Source of the DNA: Dendrolimus kikuchii
Lineage: Eukaryota; Arthropoda; Insecta; Lepidoptera; Lasiocampidae
Direction: 5' to 3'
Assembly: GCA_019925095.2 (NCBI GenBank)
Contig: CM034412.1
Span: 4,278,001 to 4,342,000 of the forward strand
DNA: 64,000 nucleotides
Below, one piece after another: positions 12,701 through 20,148 of this stretch. The notes beneath the pieces were generated by a model that saw only the letters and a program-made list of their open reading frames with translations, made no database searches and was not told where the DNA came from. The first letter of the stretch is position 1. Each line of letters begins with the position of its first letter. The translations under genes and the position numbers were made by a program.

Positions 12701-12932
12701 TTTTTTGAAGTCGGTTAAAAAGTATAATTTACTAAGTAAGGTCATTTATAACCAGGATATAATGAAGAGTGCCTGCTGCAACTGGATCTTCTTCCACACG
12801 TGTCCTCGTGGTGCGGAGGTGGATGATCAGCTGTTCTTCGGCTGCCAGTCGAGGACCTTCAATGCTTTTGAGAATATGCAGTACATAGCAGCCGCTCTAA
12901 TGGCAAATGCTGTTAAGGGCTTCAGATTTTGA
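749..12932 (+). CDS. Ornithine carbamoyltransferase-like protein, motif-degenerate (5' partial)
   Basis: Reconstructed exons are 749..897, 4086..4239, 4906..5031, 5857..6033 and 12756..12932. Junctions have AG/GT borders and matching phases (2, 0, 0, 0), and join into about 260 codons ending in TGA. The product follows OTC almost without gaps: VTILQEV...STLLGAYD matches the first half around the STRTR loop; SFMTDIIFV and FVPVLCM match the mid-region; VSYLGPPHPVLNSYLLLCP matches the strand normally holding DGNN; KEKIKEFQVSM precedes the end, and FFHTCPRGAEVDDQLFF matches the HCLPR...EVDDEVF segment. OTC makes citrulline from ornithine and carbamoyl phosphate in mitochondria. Here STRTR, HPxQ, DGNN, SMG and HCLP are all altered, so catalysis is unlikely. 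Start codon and any targeting peptide lie left of the window. AATAAA at 12972 is a plausible polyadenylation signal. Homology is inferred by eye; the open exons and intact splice sites argue against simple pseudogene decay. Confidence 0.75.
905..1425 (-). mobile_element. RTE-like LINE 3' fragment (subfamily 2)
   Basis: The minus strand encodes SRINAVEMRTLRSI, GILRWFGHVEIMNES and GAGRPRRTHHDQIED, the same C-terminal LINE region as the copy at 20..505 but clearly a different subfamily. It lies in the first visible intron of the OTC-like gene, starting just after the splice donor at 898. Relatives are at 12146..12345 and 32379..32850. Confidence 0.7.
1515..1680 (+). repeat. Lepidopteran TAATATTATAAATG-type repeat end
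   Basis: The stretch begins TAATATTATAAATGCGAGAG and continues through CTGTCTGTCTGTC, the usual opening of short Lep1/Helitron-like repeats of Lepidoptera. A longer relative starts at 30055. Only the first part is recognisable, and I see no clean 3' end. Confidence 0.4.
1735..2215. repeat. Imperfect palindromic element rich in AACCGGTT
   Basis: Left (about 1740-1830) and right (about 2115-2210) flanks are imperfect inverted copies. Both read TTGAATAA, then an ACCGGTTTT-type block, then TTTTGC(T/C)GCACAC, then GCAAGTTTTCAGT when the right flank is reversed. The centre holds further ACCGG motifs. This looks like a non-autonomous DNA transposon of unknown superfamily; no open frame is visible. 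Confidence 0.45.
2375..2875 (-). mobile_element. SINE-like retroposon, family D
   Basis: A GC-rich block runs from a long oligo-T (2520-2537, the poly(A) of the reverse strand) through CAGATGGCTGTTTCAGCGAT to GAGAAGAAGCGGCGGAAGAA. The same block occurs with a poly(A) end on the plus strand at 24045..24390 and as fragments at 22855, 47028 and 63972. The oligo-A end and multiple copies indicate a retroposed non-coding element. The stretch from about 2375 to 2519 is family-like sequence beyond the oligo-T. Confidence 0.6.
3080..3600 (-). mobile_element. CR1/Jockey-type LINE 3' fragment
   Basis: The minus strand encodes LYQTQVRSCMEYCSRLWDG and ESIEKRARKL, then, across stops, matches to HRTTRRTGA, RTVEEWNNLPGSIFP and VFKSRVNRYLLSK. 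This is the C-terminal end of a CR1/L2/Jockey-like reverse transcriptase. In-frame stops make it a dead fragment, inside an intron of the OTC-like gene. Shorter relatives are at 25480..25630 and 41390..41490. Confidence 0.65.
3600..4085 (+). other. Intron sequence, no feature recognised
   Basis: Between the LINE fragment and the acceptor of the OTC-like exon at 4086 I see no repeat family shared with the rest of the window and no coding frame. The last 20 bases form a strong polypyrimidine tract ending in TTTCAG. Confidence 0.4.
5315..5540 (-). mobile_element. LINE 3' terminal fragment (subfamily 3)
   Basis: Reverse-strand sequence carries the 3' end seen in the copies at 52820 and 59475: the region giving GRPP-type residues, then GGGGAAACCTACGTCCAGCA followed by GTGGCCAATGG. 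It is a short dead fragment in the intron before the OTC-like exon at 5857. Confidence 0.5.
5558..5830 (+). mobile_element. SINE-like element, family A
   Basis: This copy has the family hallmarks in order: oligo-T, GCACGAGTTCAACAGACA, CCACCTGATGGAAAGCGG, GCTGCTCTCTAAAGGGAG, GCCGGAACACAACTCAAGG, CTGGCTGTGGGTT and TCCGTTCCTGCACG. It ends about 26 bp before the OTC-like exon at 5857. More than ten copies or fragments occur in the window on both strands, so it is a highly amplified element; I cannot name its source. Confidence 0.7.
6108..6230 (+). repeat. Decayed family A fragment
   Basis: The stretch CACCCGATGGAAAGTGGTCA followed by CATTTGCAGCACTGG matches the head of family A. It follows the OTC-like exon ending at 6033 and is not itself coding. 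Confidence 0.4.
6627..7070 (-). mobile_element. Helitron-like non-autonomous element
   Basis: Read on the minus strand, the element ends in GTACGAAGTTTGCCGGGTCA followed by GCTAG|T, and begins near TATATATACAAAAATCAATTG. A plus-strand copy lies at 30985..31368 and ends CTGCCGGGTCAACTAG|T. The CTAG terminus followed by T, without a target duplication, is what Helitron-type elements show; no Rep/helicase is present. Confidence 0.45.
7165..7196. repeat. Short hairpin
   Basis: CTTCGATCAA (7167-7176) and TTGATCGAAG (7185-7194) form a perfect 10-bp stem with an 8-base loop. A second small stem, GGGCGTTATAAA / TTTATAACGCCC, lies near 7272-7325. Function unknown. Confidence 0.5.
7430..7509 (+). repeat. 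5' LTR of Copia element
   Basis: 80 bp, TGTCATC...ATTACA, identical to the 3' LTR. It contains AATAAATATATTTA, which could provide polyadenylation and TATA-like signals. The length is far below the few hundred bases usual for Copia LTRs. Confidence 0.92.
7584..11420 (+). CDS. Copia Gag-Pol polyprotein
   Basis: A single 1278-codon frame starts 74 bases after the LTR. Domains in order: N-terminal Gag (NYEDWAFAVENFM), zinc knuckle near residue 213 (CHKCKNFGHYKNQC), aspartic protease (WYIDSGASMHMT), GAG-pre-integrase (WHRRLGHLNNNDLL and a CxxC), integrase core with HADICGP, FRTDNGLEF and NGLCERLNRT supplying the D-D-E residues, reverse transcriptase (RARLVAKGFSQKAG; active site YVDDLL) and RNase H (DADWASD, SCEAEYMALSEA). 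The integrase-before-RT order defines Ty1/copia. Gag and Pol are in one frame without frameshift; no stop or indel is visible, so the element may be competent. The protein acts in cytoplasmic particles and integration; it has no host role that can be seen here. Confidence 0.95.
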   Translation: MTANIIANISKLKGRENYEDWAFAVENFMILEGMSQCLRKDGDENDAKAKAKIILTIDASLYVHIKSEKTTKELWTKLQRMFDDTGFARRIGLLRSLISIRRENCDSMSQYVTSIVEASQRLNNTGFKISDEWIGSLLLAGLPEKFSPMIMAIEHSGIDITADAIKSKLIDMDDTEGNGNTSNDAFFSRGWHHKKSHPVTQMSKSNCKQNVKCHKCKNFGHYKNQCSLFKKKQSNAFSAIFISGNFSNTDWYIDSGASMHMTSNKQWLYNISKPREVDKIFIADKSTMPVECCGILKITTLVNDTEYEIPVMDVLYVPNLATNLISVSQLICKGNKVNFRKNACFIYNRNDELVATADSVNGMYRLNTRKLDCLLTSVSGSIWHRRLGHLNNNDLLKMKDGAVIGMSYTDSPRGSKTECIVCCEGKQERLPFSHIGNRSQNLLETVHADICGPMENKSIGGSKYFLLLVDDYSRMAFVYFLKTKSEVFCQFKTYKSLVENQKGRKIKVFRTDNGLEFCNKDFEKYLQDSGIIHQKTNPYTPEQNGLCERLNRTVVEKAKCMLFDADLKKHFWAEAVNTAVYLRNRSIASGINKTPFEIWYGKKPDISNLRIFGSTVMVHIPKEKRLKWDRKAKICILMGYSNGIKGYRVYDPKIRKINTTRDIVIIEEGKYKNEIQIEINENKKNENITTEDYTGTVGEEIYQKETKIVQEMEEKNNLDEIKDYMHPTEDIKRCTSPDIKVQEMSKQKPKRQRKKPDYYGHVNMCAAYTSENGLTYEEAINGPEKEQWLQAIADELKSFEENQVWDIVDTPKNGSVVQCKWVLRKKYDSDNIVRYRARLVAKGFSQKAGVDYQDTFSPVIRHSTLRLLFAISVQYQMDITHLDVTTAFLNGILNENIYMHLPEGFPLKSSKVLKLKRAVYGLKQSSLAWYQKMDETLCNLGYVKSKLEPCVFIKSHDNSKTIIGIYVDDLLIFSNNNLETNSLIEALSLKFKIKNLGQVKQYLGMRVNIDKSSNEITIDQENYITQLLNKFNISECNIVDTPIECKLNLEKSNICDENLPYQQLIGNLMYLAVLTRPDIAYSVSYLSQFNNCYSKVHWNYAKRILKYLSKTKSYCLKYSKEQAELVGYVDADWASDANDRRSYTGFCFMKSGSAISWESRKQKTVALSSCEAEYMALSEACREALYLRNLEFEIIGSYCKIKLFNDSQSALKLANSHQTHKRSKHIDVRYNFIKEVTKNNLIEAIYLPSTNMPADILTKGLLSVKHYKFMEILGIIKK
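11461..11540 (+). repeat. 3' LTR of Copia element
   Basis: 80 bp identical to 7430..7509, preceded by GTAGTGGGGG and followed by the CTAGG target duplication. Confidence 0.92.
11556..11870 (-). mobile_element. SINE-like element, family A (near full length)
   Basis: Reverse-orientation copy running from TCCGTTCCTGCACGG (reverse) to GGAGATCAGCAAACAGGC and an oligo-A tract on the plus strand. It starts just right of the Copia insertion, so Copia landed beside or at the edge of this element. Confidence 0.7.
11900..12035 (-). mobile_element. tRNA-derived SINE
   Basis: On the minus strand, TGGTAGTTTAGTGG resembles a Pol III A box and, about 35 bases on, CGGGTTCAAATCCTGG is a close B-box/T-arm match, followed by a non-tRNA body (GCGAGTTTTCTGACGTGCCC). 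The arrangement is that of a tRNA-derived SINE rather than a functional tRNA. Confidence 0.55.
12146..12345 (-). mobile_element. RTE-like LINE 3' fragment (subfamily 2)
   Basis: Near repeat of the region at 930-1110: GGGGTAGGCAGAGACGACGG, then ACTTGCGACGATCCTGACAA. It is only the 3'-terminal part of the LINE. Confidence 0.6.
12480..12735 (+). repeat. Lepidopteran repeat ending TTGAAGTCGGTTAAAAA (family F)
   Basis: The block ends GAACCTCTTC then TTTTTTGAAGTCGGTTAAAAA. The relative at 30600..30845 ends CCTTTTTTTGAAGACGGTTA and shares an internal ATTCAGAAA(T)AAAAAGTTA motif. It ends about 20 bp before the acceptor of the last OTC-like exon and probably contributes to that intron's end. Confidence 0.5.
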
Positions 12933-12934
12933 AT

Positions 12935-14222
12935 ATTCTTTGATGAAAGTTTGTATTTTTTTTTTATTATGAATAAATTCTATACTTATTTATTTTTGAA
13001 TGATGTTTAAGAGTTTTTACGTCAATTTAAATATTGGTTTAATAACATGGGGAGGCCTACGTCCAGCAGTGGACAGGGACTGGCTAAAGAAGAAAATCAG
13101 TAAAAAAAAGTAATTGAAAAATCCTCAAAATACTACATTCTTAAGCTACGCGTCCAATATAAACTGGTTAGGCCGAATCGACTCCCCTTATATTCATATT
13201 TAAATAAAGTATCAAAACAAAACATAAAACTTTCTGAAATTTTGTAAAAATACAACAAGTCGATACTAGTGACATCTAGCATAGAAAAATTAATCATTAA
13301 CTCAACCCATTAAAGCACAGCTTATGACTCCATAATGTTCTTTCATGATACTGTTATGCATGTAAATTTGAAAATGCAATTATAGTTCAACAAATTTATT
13401 TACAAACTACTTACAAATTTAATATGAAATGAAATGAAATTTATTAGCATGTATGTAGTAGTACAGGGTACATATAAAATGACTAAAATACAGAGAATAG
13501 TACAAATGGCGTCCCAAAATAAACTGTTTCCTGCGCTAAGTCTCCTTAGAGCCTGTGTATCGGGCCACAGTAGGATGCGCTTCAGTTATATAATTCTCAT
13601 CATTGATGATAGTACATTAATGCAATGTCATTGTGTAGTGGAAATTTAGTTACATAAAATTAAAATATAATGAATATGCCAGTTCTGTGTGTAAAACAAT
13701 TTTGACAGATCATTTTATTTTATCATATCGTTAACTTCGAAACAATGCCATCTGGTAGATTTTTTTGCAAAATTGAAGTTTTTTTACAATTTTATTTCAG
13801 TCAATCTCAACTATATATTTATATGTTATACAGGTAGTAGATAAACGCCGTGATTGAAAGAAAAATACCTTAAAAATTTATGTTAACCAATTATTAAAAA
13901 ATGTGTTCTACATTTTTATTTTCAAAAATATATTAACACTACATTCAACTTCCTGATAATACTTAAAGCAGGATCCAAAGCTATTATAGATGTGAAAACG
14001 TTAAACAAAACCAAAGCTATACAAGCTGTTTTGTGTTGATGATGTTACACCTCTTTGTCTGTATGATTACTTTATAATGAAATATAAATTCCTGTGAATC
14101 CATAAAAACACTTGTTTTGCTTCCACAATACACAAAAGTATGTGTATATTCAAATTCTGTATTTTATTCTTTATTTTTATAACACATACAAAAAGGTTAA
14201 TAATAAGGATCAACTTCTTGGG
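12935..14222. other. Intergenic stretch after the OTC-like gene
   Basis: Apart from the AATAAA at 12972-12977 and a short LINE 3'-end fragment at about 13046-13105 (GGGGAGGCCTACGTCCAGCA), I see only AT-rich sequence with no coding frame of interest. Confidence 0.5.
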
Positions 14223-14540
14223 ATTTTTTTTATAGGTTTAGTTCAGGAGACAGGCAGACGGTCCACCTGATGGAAAGTGGTTACCATCGCCTATGGACAT
14301 TTGCAACACCAAACGTCTTACAAATGTTCTGCTGTTCTCTAAAGGGAGACTGGAAACTGGCCACTAATGCCAGAACACAACTCAAGCTTATTATGGCGAC
14401 ATACTCTAGACCAAGGGTGGTAGCTATACAGTTGAACAAATGCCCTACCACCTGGCTGTGTGACTGAGGGTTGTTTTGTCACCTCTTACGACAGGCCACC
14501 AGGTCGCAGGAAATTGTATTCTTTCTCCGTTCCTGCATGA
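14223..14540 (+). mobile_element. SINE-like element, family A (near full length)
   Basis: Contains GGCAGACGGTCCACCTGATG, CATTTGCAACACCAAA, CTCTAAAGGGAGACTGG, CCACCTGGCTGTG and TTCTTTCTCCGTTCCTGCA in order. It lies about 250 bp downstream of the mRpS25 stop codon. Confidence 0.7.
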
Positions 14541-14792
14541 ATCATGGGAATAACACAGTATATTAAACTGGAGGAACACCATGAATTAATTACTTAGGGC
14601 CGATTTTTCAATCACCAAATAAGTTATTCATGTCTTGTCTAATGATTAAAAATAGGCCCCTAAATCAATTAATATTTATAACTAGGTAGCAATAGAATAC
14701 ATTTTGTTATATACAAAATCAGTTACCATGCAACTGTCTGCGACTAATCTACAGGCTGTCAAGTTTCCTGAAGTATATCTTACTTAAATTAA

Positions 14793-16100
14793 TTAATTTG
14801 TGGCATTCTTATATTTTCCTCTCATGAACCTTGGCAATGGGACAACTCCTGGACATGGGATTTGTCCGTACACTTCACATATGCAAGGTCTCTCACAGCC
14901 TATACCAAAGTTGGCAGGGTTGTCTTTCTTTTCTGCCGCTATCGCTTCAGCTTCTAACATATCTTTGGATTTTCCTGAAAGAAAAAGATATACAATTGAT
15001 TAGTTCGAAACTATAGATCAGCTATTCTATAAAGCCATGTTTGGCATCTATCTGAAATATCAAGGATGATATACCTAAATAAAAAATTTAATTGCTATAG
15101 GAAGTCACACATATCCAAATCAATTAAAATAACAATTTATTATTAAAAACAAAATATGTTTCATTATCTTTAAAATGTAGAAAACATGCATAACTTAATT
15201 TATGTTTGCATAGTTTAAACTTTACGATTACACATCAATCTCCAGGACATGTCACTAATATCTAAGAAAAAAAGTATTGACACAACATTGTTATGTGTTA
15301 CATTTCTAAAGAAATAAGCTAATGATAGTGTTTTAATTTGATATAAATTATTTTGAAACTGCTACAAAGTTACTTCATCAGTATTTGTATGAAACTTCAA
15401 TAGAGGCTTCTTAGAATGGCTCAACTATAATAAGTTTTTTCTTTACTGTTGTTTTTTGGAAAGGAAATAAGTAAATAAATTACAGATAAATTAGTTTTGA
15501 CACAGTTTTGTGTTTGTAGTAGTGTACAGTTAGCACATAAATAAAGAAACTAATGCTTGCATGCTGCTTAGATAGTAGCAAGCAACGGATATATAAAGCA
15601 CACCCGTCGTGAGAACCAACCCACAGCTAGGTAGTAGACCATTGCCTAATTGCATAACCTCCACCTCTGGTGAATATACTGCCATATTATGACATGACAA
15701 AACCAAGTTATTGTACCTAAATACTAAAAAACAAGGAGTCATTAAATATAAGTTGAATTTATAAATGCACATACTAACCTACAGTATGGATTAAATGTTC
15801 TAAAATATCCTCTTTTGACCTATTGTCGACATCAATCAGAATTTTCCTTCCATCTTCAAAATAGCACTTAATAAATGGCGAAGGTGTCAAGTTTTTTAAT
15901 GTAGCTACTTGTACATTAGGATTTTTATATTGGATTTGAGGCAAATACCAGAATACGAAGTCTTTTGCACCGGAATTGTTCTGTCCGGTAATGTTATACG
16001 CAACTGAGAATATCTTGATTTTATCTTTCAAAACTAGTCTGCCAGACTCCAAATACTTTAATGTGCGTCTAATAGGTGCTCTTCCTTTCATGAACGGCAT
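14793..16100 (-). CDS. mRpS25: Mitochondrial ribosomal protein S25 (mS25)
   Basis: Two exons on the minus strand: 16100..15779 (107 codons plus one base) and 14974..14793, joined by a GTTAGT...TTTCAG intron in phase 1, giving 167 aa. The start MPFMKGRAPIRRTLKYLESG, the core DFVFWYLPQIQYKNPNVQ, TPSPFIKCYF and LIDVDNRSKEDI are diagnostic of mS25, a small-subunit protein of the mitochondrial ribosome. Exon 2 adds CERPCICEVYGQIPCPG, a cysteine cluster conserved in the family and, in mammals, linked to iron-sulphur cluster binding. The length fits the family. The intron (804 bp) holds a family A fragment at about 15605-15700. The zinc-finger gene at 16803 is divergently oriented about 700 bp away. 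Confidence 0.93.
15605..15700 (-). repeat. Family A fragment in the mRpS25 intron
   Basis: AACCCACAGCTAGGTAGTAG and CCTCCACCTCTGGT match the tail of family A in reverse. It is strongly diverged and has no target duplication visible. Confidence 0.4.
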
Positions 16101-16802
16101 TTTTAAATCGGTTTAAAAAGATACACTGAATAGAAAGCCAAAATAATAACTTCGCACAAATTAACCTCAAAATTAAAATATCATGACATTACACTCGTGA
16201 CATTGACAAGGAATAATATTTGTCAAAATAGCAGGCAAAGGTTTTAATCAAAAGTTACTGTTTTATCAAATATATGATTGGAGACGATCGGTAAATAAAC
16301 TTTAATTTGTTTTAGAAGACTGATAATTATTACCGTTTATTCAAAATGGATTATTAAATATTGCATATAAGAAATATCTTGTTACTTATGGTAGTAATTT
16401 TAAAAATACACACGATTATTTTAAAAAATAGTTAAAACAAGTTTTAAGCTATGAGTATGGTCTCAGGAGGTTGACCGCGTGCTAATGCATATTGCTAATG
16501 CATATCAGAGTACTTTTATGTTACAATAGATATTGAAAATTTAAGATTACAAACCCTAATGCGTACGACAGAAGGGCTTTTCAATCCCGTGGGACCTGCT
16601 AGCTAGATACAGCCTTATAAAAGTTTCTACATTTTCTAATCTTTGTTTATTGTATTGTATTAATATTAAACTCATATTTGACTTTTGTTGCCAAACTATT
16701 TTGACAGTAACCATTTGTATAACTAGTATAACCCTCGTAATCACAAATCTGTTCACATTACAATGCAAAATCCTGTTCCAAAACTGCCAAAATGGTCCTA
16801 AA

Positions 16803-18570
16803 ATGGAGGAAGGTAAATCGAGAAAATCCGTGAAAGTGAAAAATCCATGTAAGATATGTACAACGACTGTCAACCAAAAAACTGGTATACAATGCAACGG
16901 CGCTTGCAAGAAATGGATGCATTATACCTGTTTGAAGTACACTCCAGGCAAAATTCAGGATATTAAAGACGGTTTTATTAAAGTTATCTGTCCTTGTCCT
17001 GATTGCGAAGGTTCGGGGCCCAAGGAAGAAATAATTTCTAAGCCACCTTACAAATGTGATAAATCATGCTGTCCAACCAAGGAGGCGCCAACTTGTGATT
17101 CATCAGAATGTCCAGTGAATGTACATTTAGCTGCAAAACAAAATGGTGATATGCAATGTGAAGTCCCACCAGCTTGTGCCCTCTTGAAAGGGATAGTTCC
17201 ACAAACTCAGACACCTCTCTATCCACCCCAATTTGGAGCGCCACCTATGCCTCTAAATATGCAACCACCAGGACAACAAAACCAGGCAATGTGTCCAACA
17301 TCAGCTTGTCAAAGTACTTGGCAACCAAACGCTGAAAATCAACTAAATCCTGGTCAACCGTTCTCCTCGAATCAACCGTATGCCCAAAATCAGTGCGGAC
17401 CTCAGTTTGGTAATCAACCGTACCCCCAAGCTCAACCCATACTACAGCAGCAGTACCAGCCCTTATCGGTATCCCAACAACCTTGTCCCCCATGTCCAAT
17501 GGCATCTAATCAGGCAATGCCGCAGCAGCCTGGTCTTCAAAGTTTTTGTCCACCACCTCAGCAAACGGCAGCACAAACCTCATTACCTGTTTCTAAGGTG
17601 TCGAATAATAGGAAAAGTTGTTGTAGTAAACAAAATCAGTCAAATGGACCACCGCCCTATGCAAAACCTGCGAAGCAATCTAAGTCATGCTCTTGCATGT
17701 CCAACGACTCCAGTAAGTAGGTAGCAGTAGTAGTAGTACAATTCGCCACCACATTCAGTTCCCGCCAAAAATTGTAACTGCAGTAAGATTTTCTCTTTAG
17801 CTATGCATGGTTAGTGTATTTTTCCAGTGCAAAGTATTCATAAATATCCAAGCTAAAGCCCCATTTGTACCTACATAATTTTTCACGCTAAGCCTCAATT
17901 AAAGTATAATAGGTTTTTGATTTGAATCGTCACTAGATATAATTTGTAGTATTTTGTAGGCAGGCAATTTCTTGTGTTTCTAATATGGCTTCGCATGATT
18001 TACCGATTTAGCCAATGTTAAGTAAACCTACATGAATATTCAACTTCTAGAATAATTTCAAACTGAGCATCAGGTTCTTCCCGGACTATTGTAGCCCCCA
18101 ACACCAGCCTCAGCCAAATTGTAGCTATGACAGATATCAAATAACGGTGTTTTAGTAGAGGGTTAAAAATATAATTAGCTAAATTAGTGTATATACAATC
18201 TTTATCTATCAAAATTTAACATCATTAACAATGTTGCATCATAGATAACGCATTAAACCTTTGGCTGCATTTGCGTGACACAGCCACTAACGTCTATCAT
18301 TAACATTATCCCATGTGGAGCAGGGTCGCATTACGAACTTCAGCAATGTTTATATTTTATTTGTTTTTAGGGTTTAAAGATAAATGCATGGACAATGATA
18401 ATCTCAAGGAAAAGGGTCAGTCTGCAACAAATTTGAAGGATGGCTCTTTGTATGCGAATTTGGATGAAATGTGCAAGACTGTAGGTCTTCTTACGGCACA
18501 AATTCGGCAACTGATGTGTAAACTTGTAAAACATACTGAGGAAAGTAAACAAAAATGTGAAACAGAATAA
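16803..18570 (+). CDS. PHD-like zinc-finger protein, paralogue 1
   Basis: Exons 16803..17712 and 18371..18570, joined by GTAAGT...TTTTTAG in phase 1, give about 369 aa. I chose the ATG at 16803 because the product then starts like its neighbour paralogue; an in-frame ATG at 16650 would add a hydrophobic leader. Residues 16-68 hold C16xxC19, C31xxxC35, H40xxC43 and C63xC65xxC68, a PHD-type C4HC3 variant, with HYTCLKYTPGKIQDIKDG inside. Next come a Cys-rich linker (CDKSCCPTKEAP) and a long Pro/Gln/Asn-rich segment. Exon 2 encodes NLDEMCKTVGLLTAQIRQL, a probable amphipathic helix. Unspliced transcripts would stop two codons into the intron. Function unknown. PHD folds often read histone tails, but this one may be structural; similar fingers also occur in LINE ORF1 proteins, so a domesticated origin cannot be excluded. 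Confidence 0.75.
17713..18370 (+). other. Intron of PHD-like paralogue 1
   Basis: GT at 17713 (GTAAGT) and AG at 18369-18370 (TTTGTTTTTAG). No repeat family shared with the rest of the window is obvious here. Confidence 0.65.
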
Positions 18571-18599
18571 AATTTTTACTTATATAACGGTTTTTTGGT

Positions 18600-19105
18600 A
18601 TTAGCAGAATTCACCACAAAGACAGGCAAGGGAATTTTAGTCCATACAGCCAATTCTGATGTATAAGTCTTCGTATAGGTTAGCTTAGTTGGATTACAGG
18701 TACTACTGACGTCATTCAACGGAGTTCTTGTGAAAACTCGAAAGGTCACATTTAACTATTCACATTTCTCAGAAAGGCACATAATTACTACTCAAAAACT
18801 ATCAATATCCTACAACTATTATTCATTTCAGACTCATTTTACAGATATTTAGAAAATAAAACTGCACTGTTCTGAATGCAACCTTTATGATTCTTTCAGT
18901 GTTTTTATAATTTTGACTTTTGTAAGCTGTCGTTGGATTCAAAATGAGATTCGAAATATAGAAATGAAAAATAAAACATATTTTTTCCTTAGTAAAAATT
19001 ATATCTGAATATGAATTAAATAGAGCTTCGAAAGGTATTGCTAATCGATTTTTTAACATGCACAGCACAACGTTTGGTTTCAGTTCTCGCCAAATCCTCA
19101 ATTGT
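18600..19105 (+). mobile_element. Retroposon family B, interrupted copy
   Basis: The body TTCTTGTGAAAACTCGAAAGG, CTACTCAAAAACTATCAATA and AAATAAAACTGCAC runs to about 18873. The final part, CACAGCACAACG...TTTCAGTTCTCGCCAAA, appears only at 19062-19095. The 190 bases between are an insertion whose core (GAAATATAGAAATGAAAAAT) also lies in the loop of the hairpin at 44556..44801. Other family B copies are at 35271..35590 and 59068..59319. Confidence 0.55.
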
Positions 19106-19398
19106 CTTTTAATTTTGTTTACCAAAAACAATATAAATGTTTTTTTTAATACATAGTACAAGTACAGGTCTAAAAATATGTCTTAACCTCAGAGTGATAT
19201 TGATATTGGACTGATCATCCGAATGGAATCAATTTATTAAAAGGTAGAGCACTGAAGGGACACGATTATTTTCAATGACATCGAATGTTTCGAGTTTATA
19301 ATGGATCACTTTTTTATTTAATATTTGGCTTCACTGCAAATGGCACTGATGTTGTCAATGTCAAAGTATGAAGAGGCAGGTACAAAAGAAAAAAATGT

Positions 19399-19613
19399 AT
19401 CTATATAAATAAAAACTCTTTAGAGTATATACTCTGTGAATAAAAATGAATCTTAGAAATGTACGCACAAAACTAAGAACGACTTTACCGATATTGATGA
19501 CATTTTTTGTGTGTGTTTGAGTGGGTACCCGGGGAACCGGTGGGTGGTGCTGGGATCGGGTCCTAGATTTTTATTTTTTCAGGGCAGGACAACGTCTGCC
19601 GGGACCTCTAGTA
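19399..19613 (+). mobile_element. Helitron-like non-autonomous element (GGTGGCGCTG family)
   Basis: Ends with TCGGGTCCTAGATTTTTATT, CAGGGCAGGACAACGTCTGC and GACCTCTAG|T. The same 3' end occurs at 33203, 47531, 47861 and, reversed, at 57119. The terminal CTAG before T fits Helitrons; the 5' end is variable. Confidence 0.5.
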
Positions 19614-20148
19614 TTTAAATAAATCTAACAATTTGGCCAGTAATTTATACATGTTTTCTTCAAACCTGCAATTTTATTAAGATTTAAAAATGTACATAAC
19701 ATATAATCAATTTGATTATTCATACAAATTGAAAGAAATGAATAACATCAGCTTAAGGAATAGATTAATAAAACGTTTAAACTTGAGAAAGGGATGGTCT
19801 GTGATGTCATTAGTCTTATAGGATTAAGGAGCTTTTCAACTTTTACCGACGAATTGTCATTCATGTAGTATCATTCTTCCGTGCTCATACTTCCTGCGTC
19901 TCAGAAATATATATAAAATGGACAAAAGTTATATCTTGTTACACATTCATACTTTTTGTAGACCTTTGAAATATATTGTCTTCGAGAGATTTAATGGACG
20001 AAACTGTCACATATGTAGTATTTATTATCTGTGCTGTCACATCATCAATGACATAAATATCAAATATAAAATGCCTTGAAAATAAATAACAATGAACAGT
20101 AAATCCTAAACATGATCATTTTTATCATCTATAAGAAAATCCATCACA

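Noticed and set aside
16650..16802. Upstream in-frame ATG of PHD-like paralogue 1, adding a hydrophobic leader
   Set aside because: Paralogue 2 begins at the position equivalent to 16803 and lacks the leader; the extension also has AT-rich, non-coding character.
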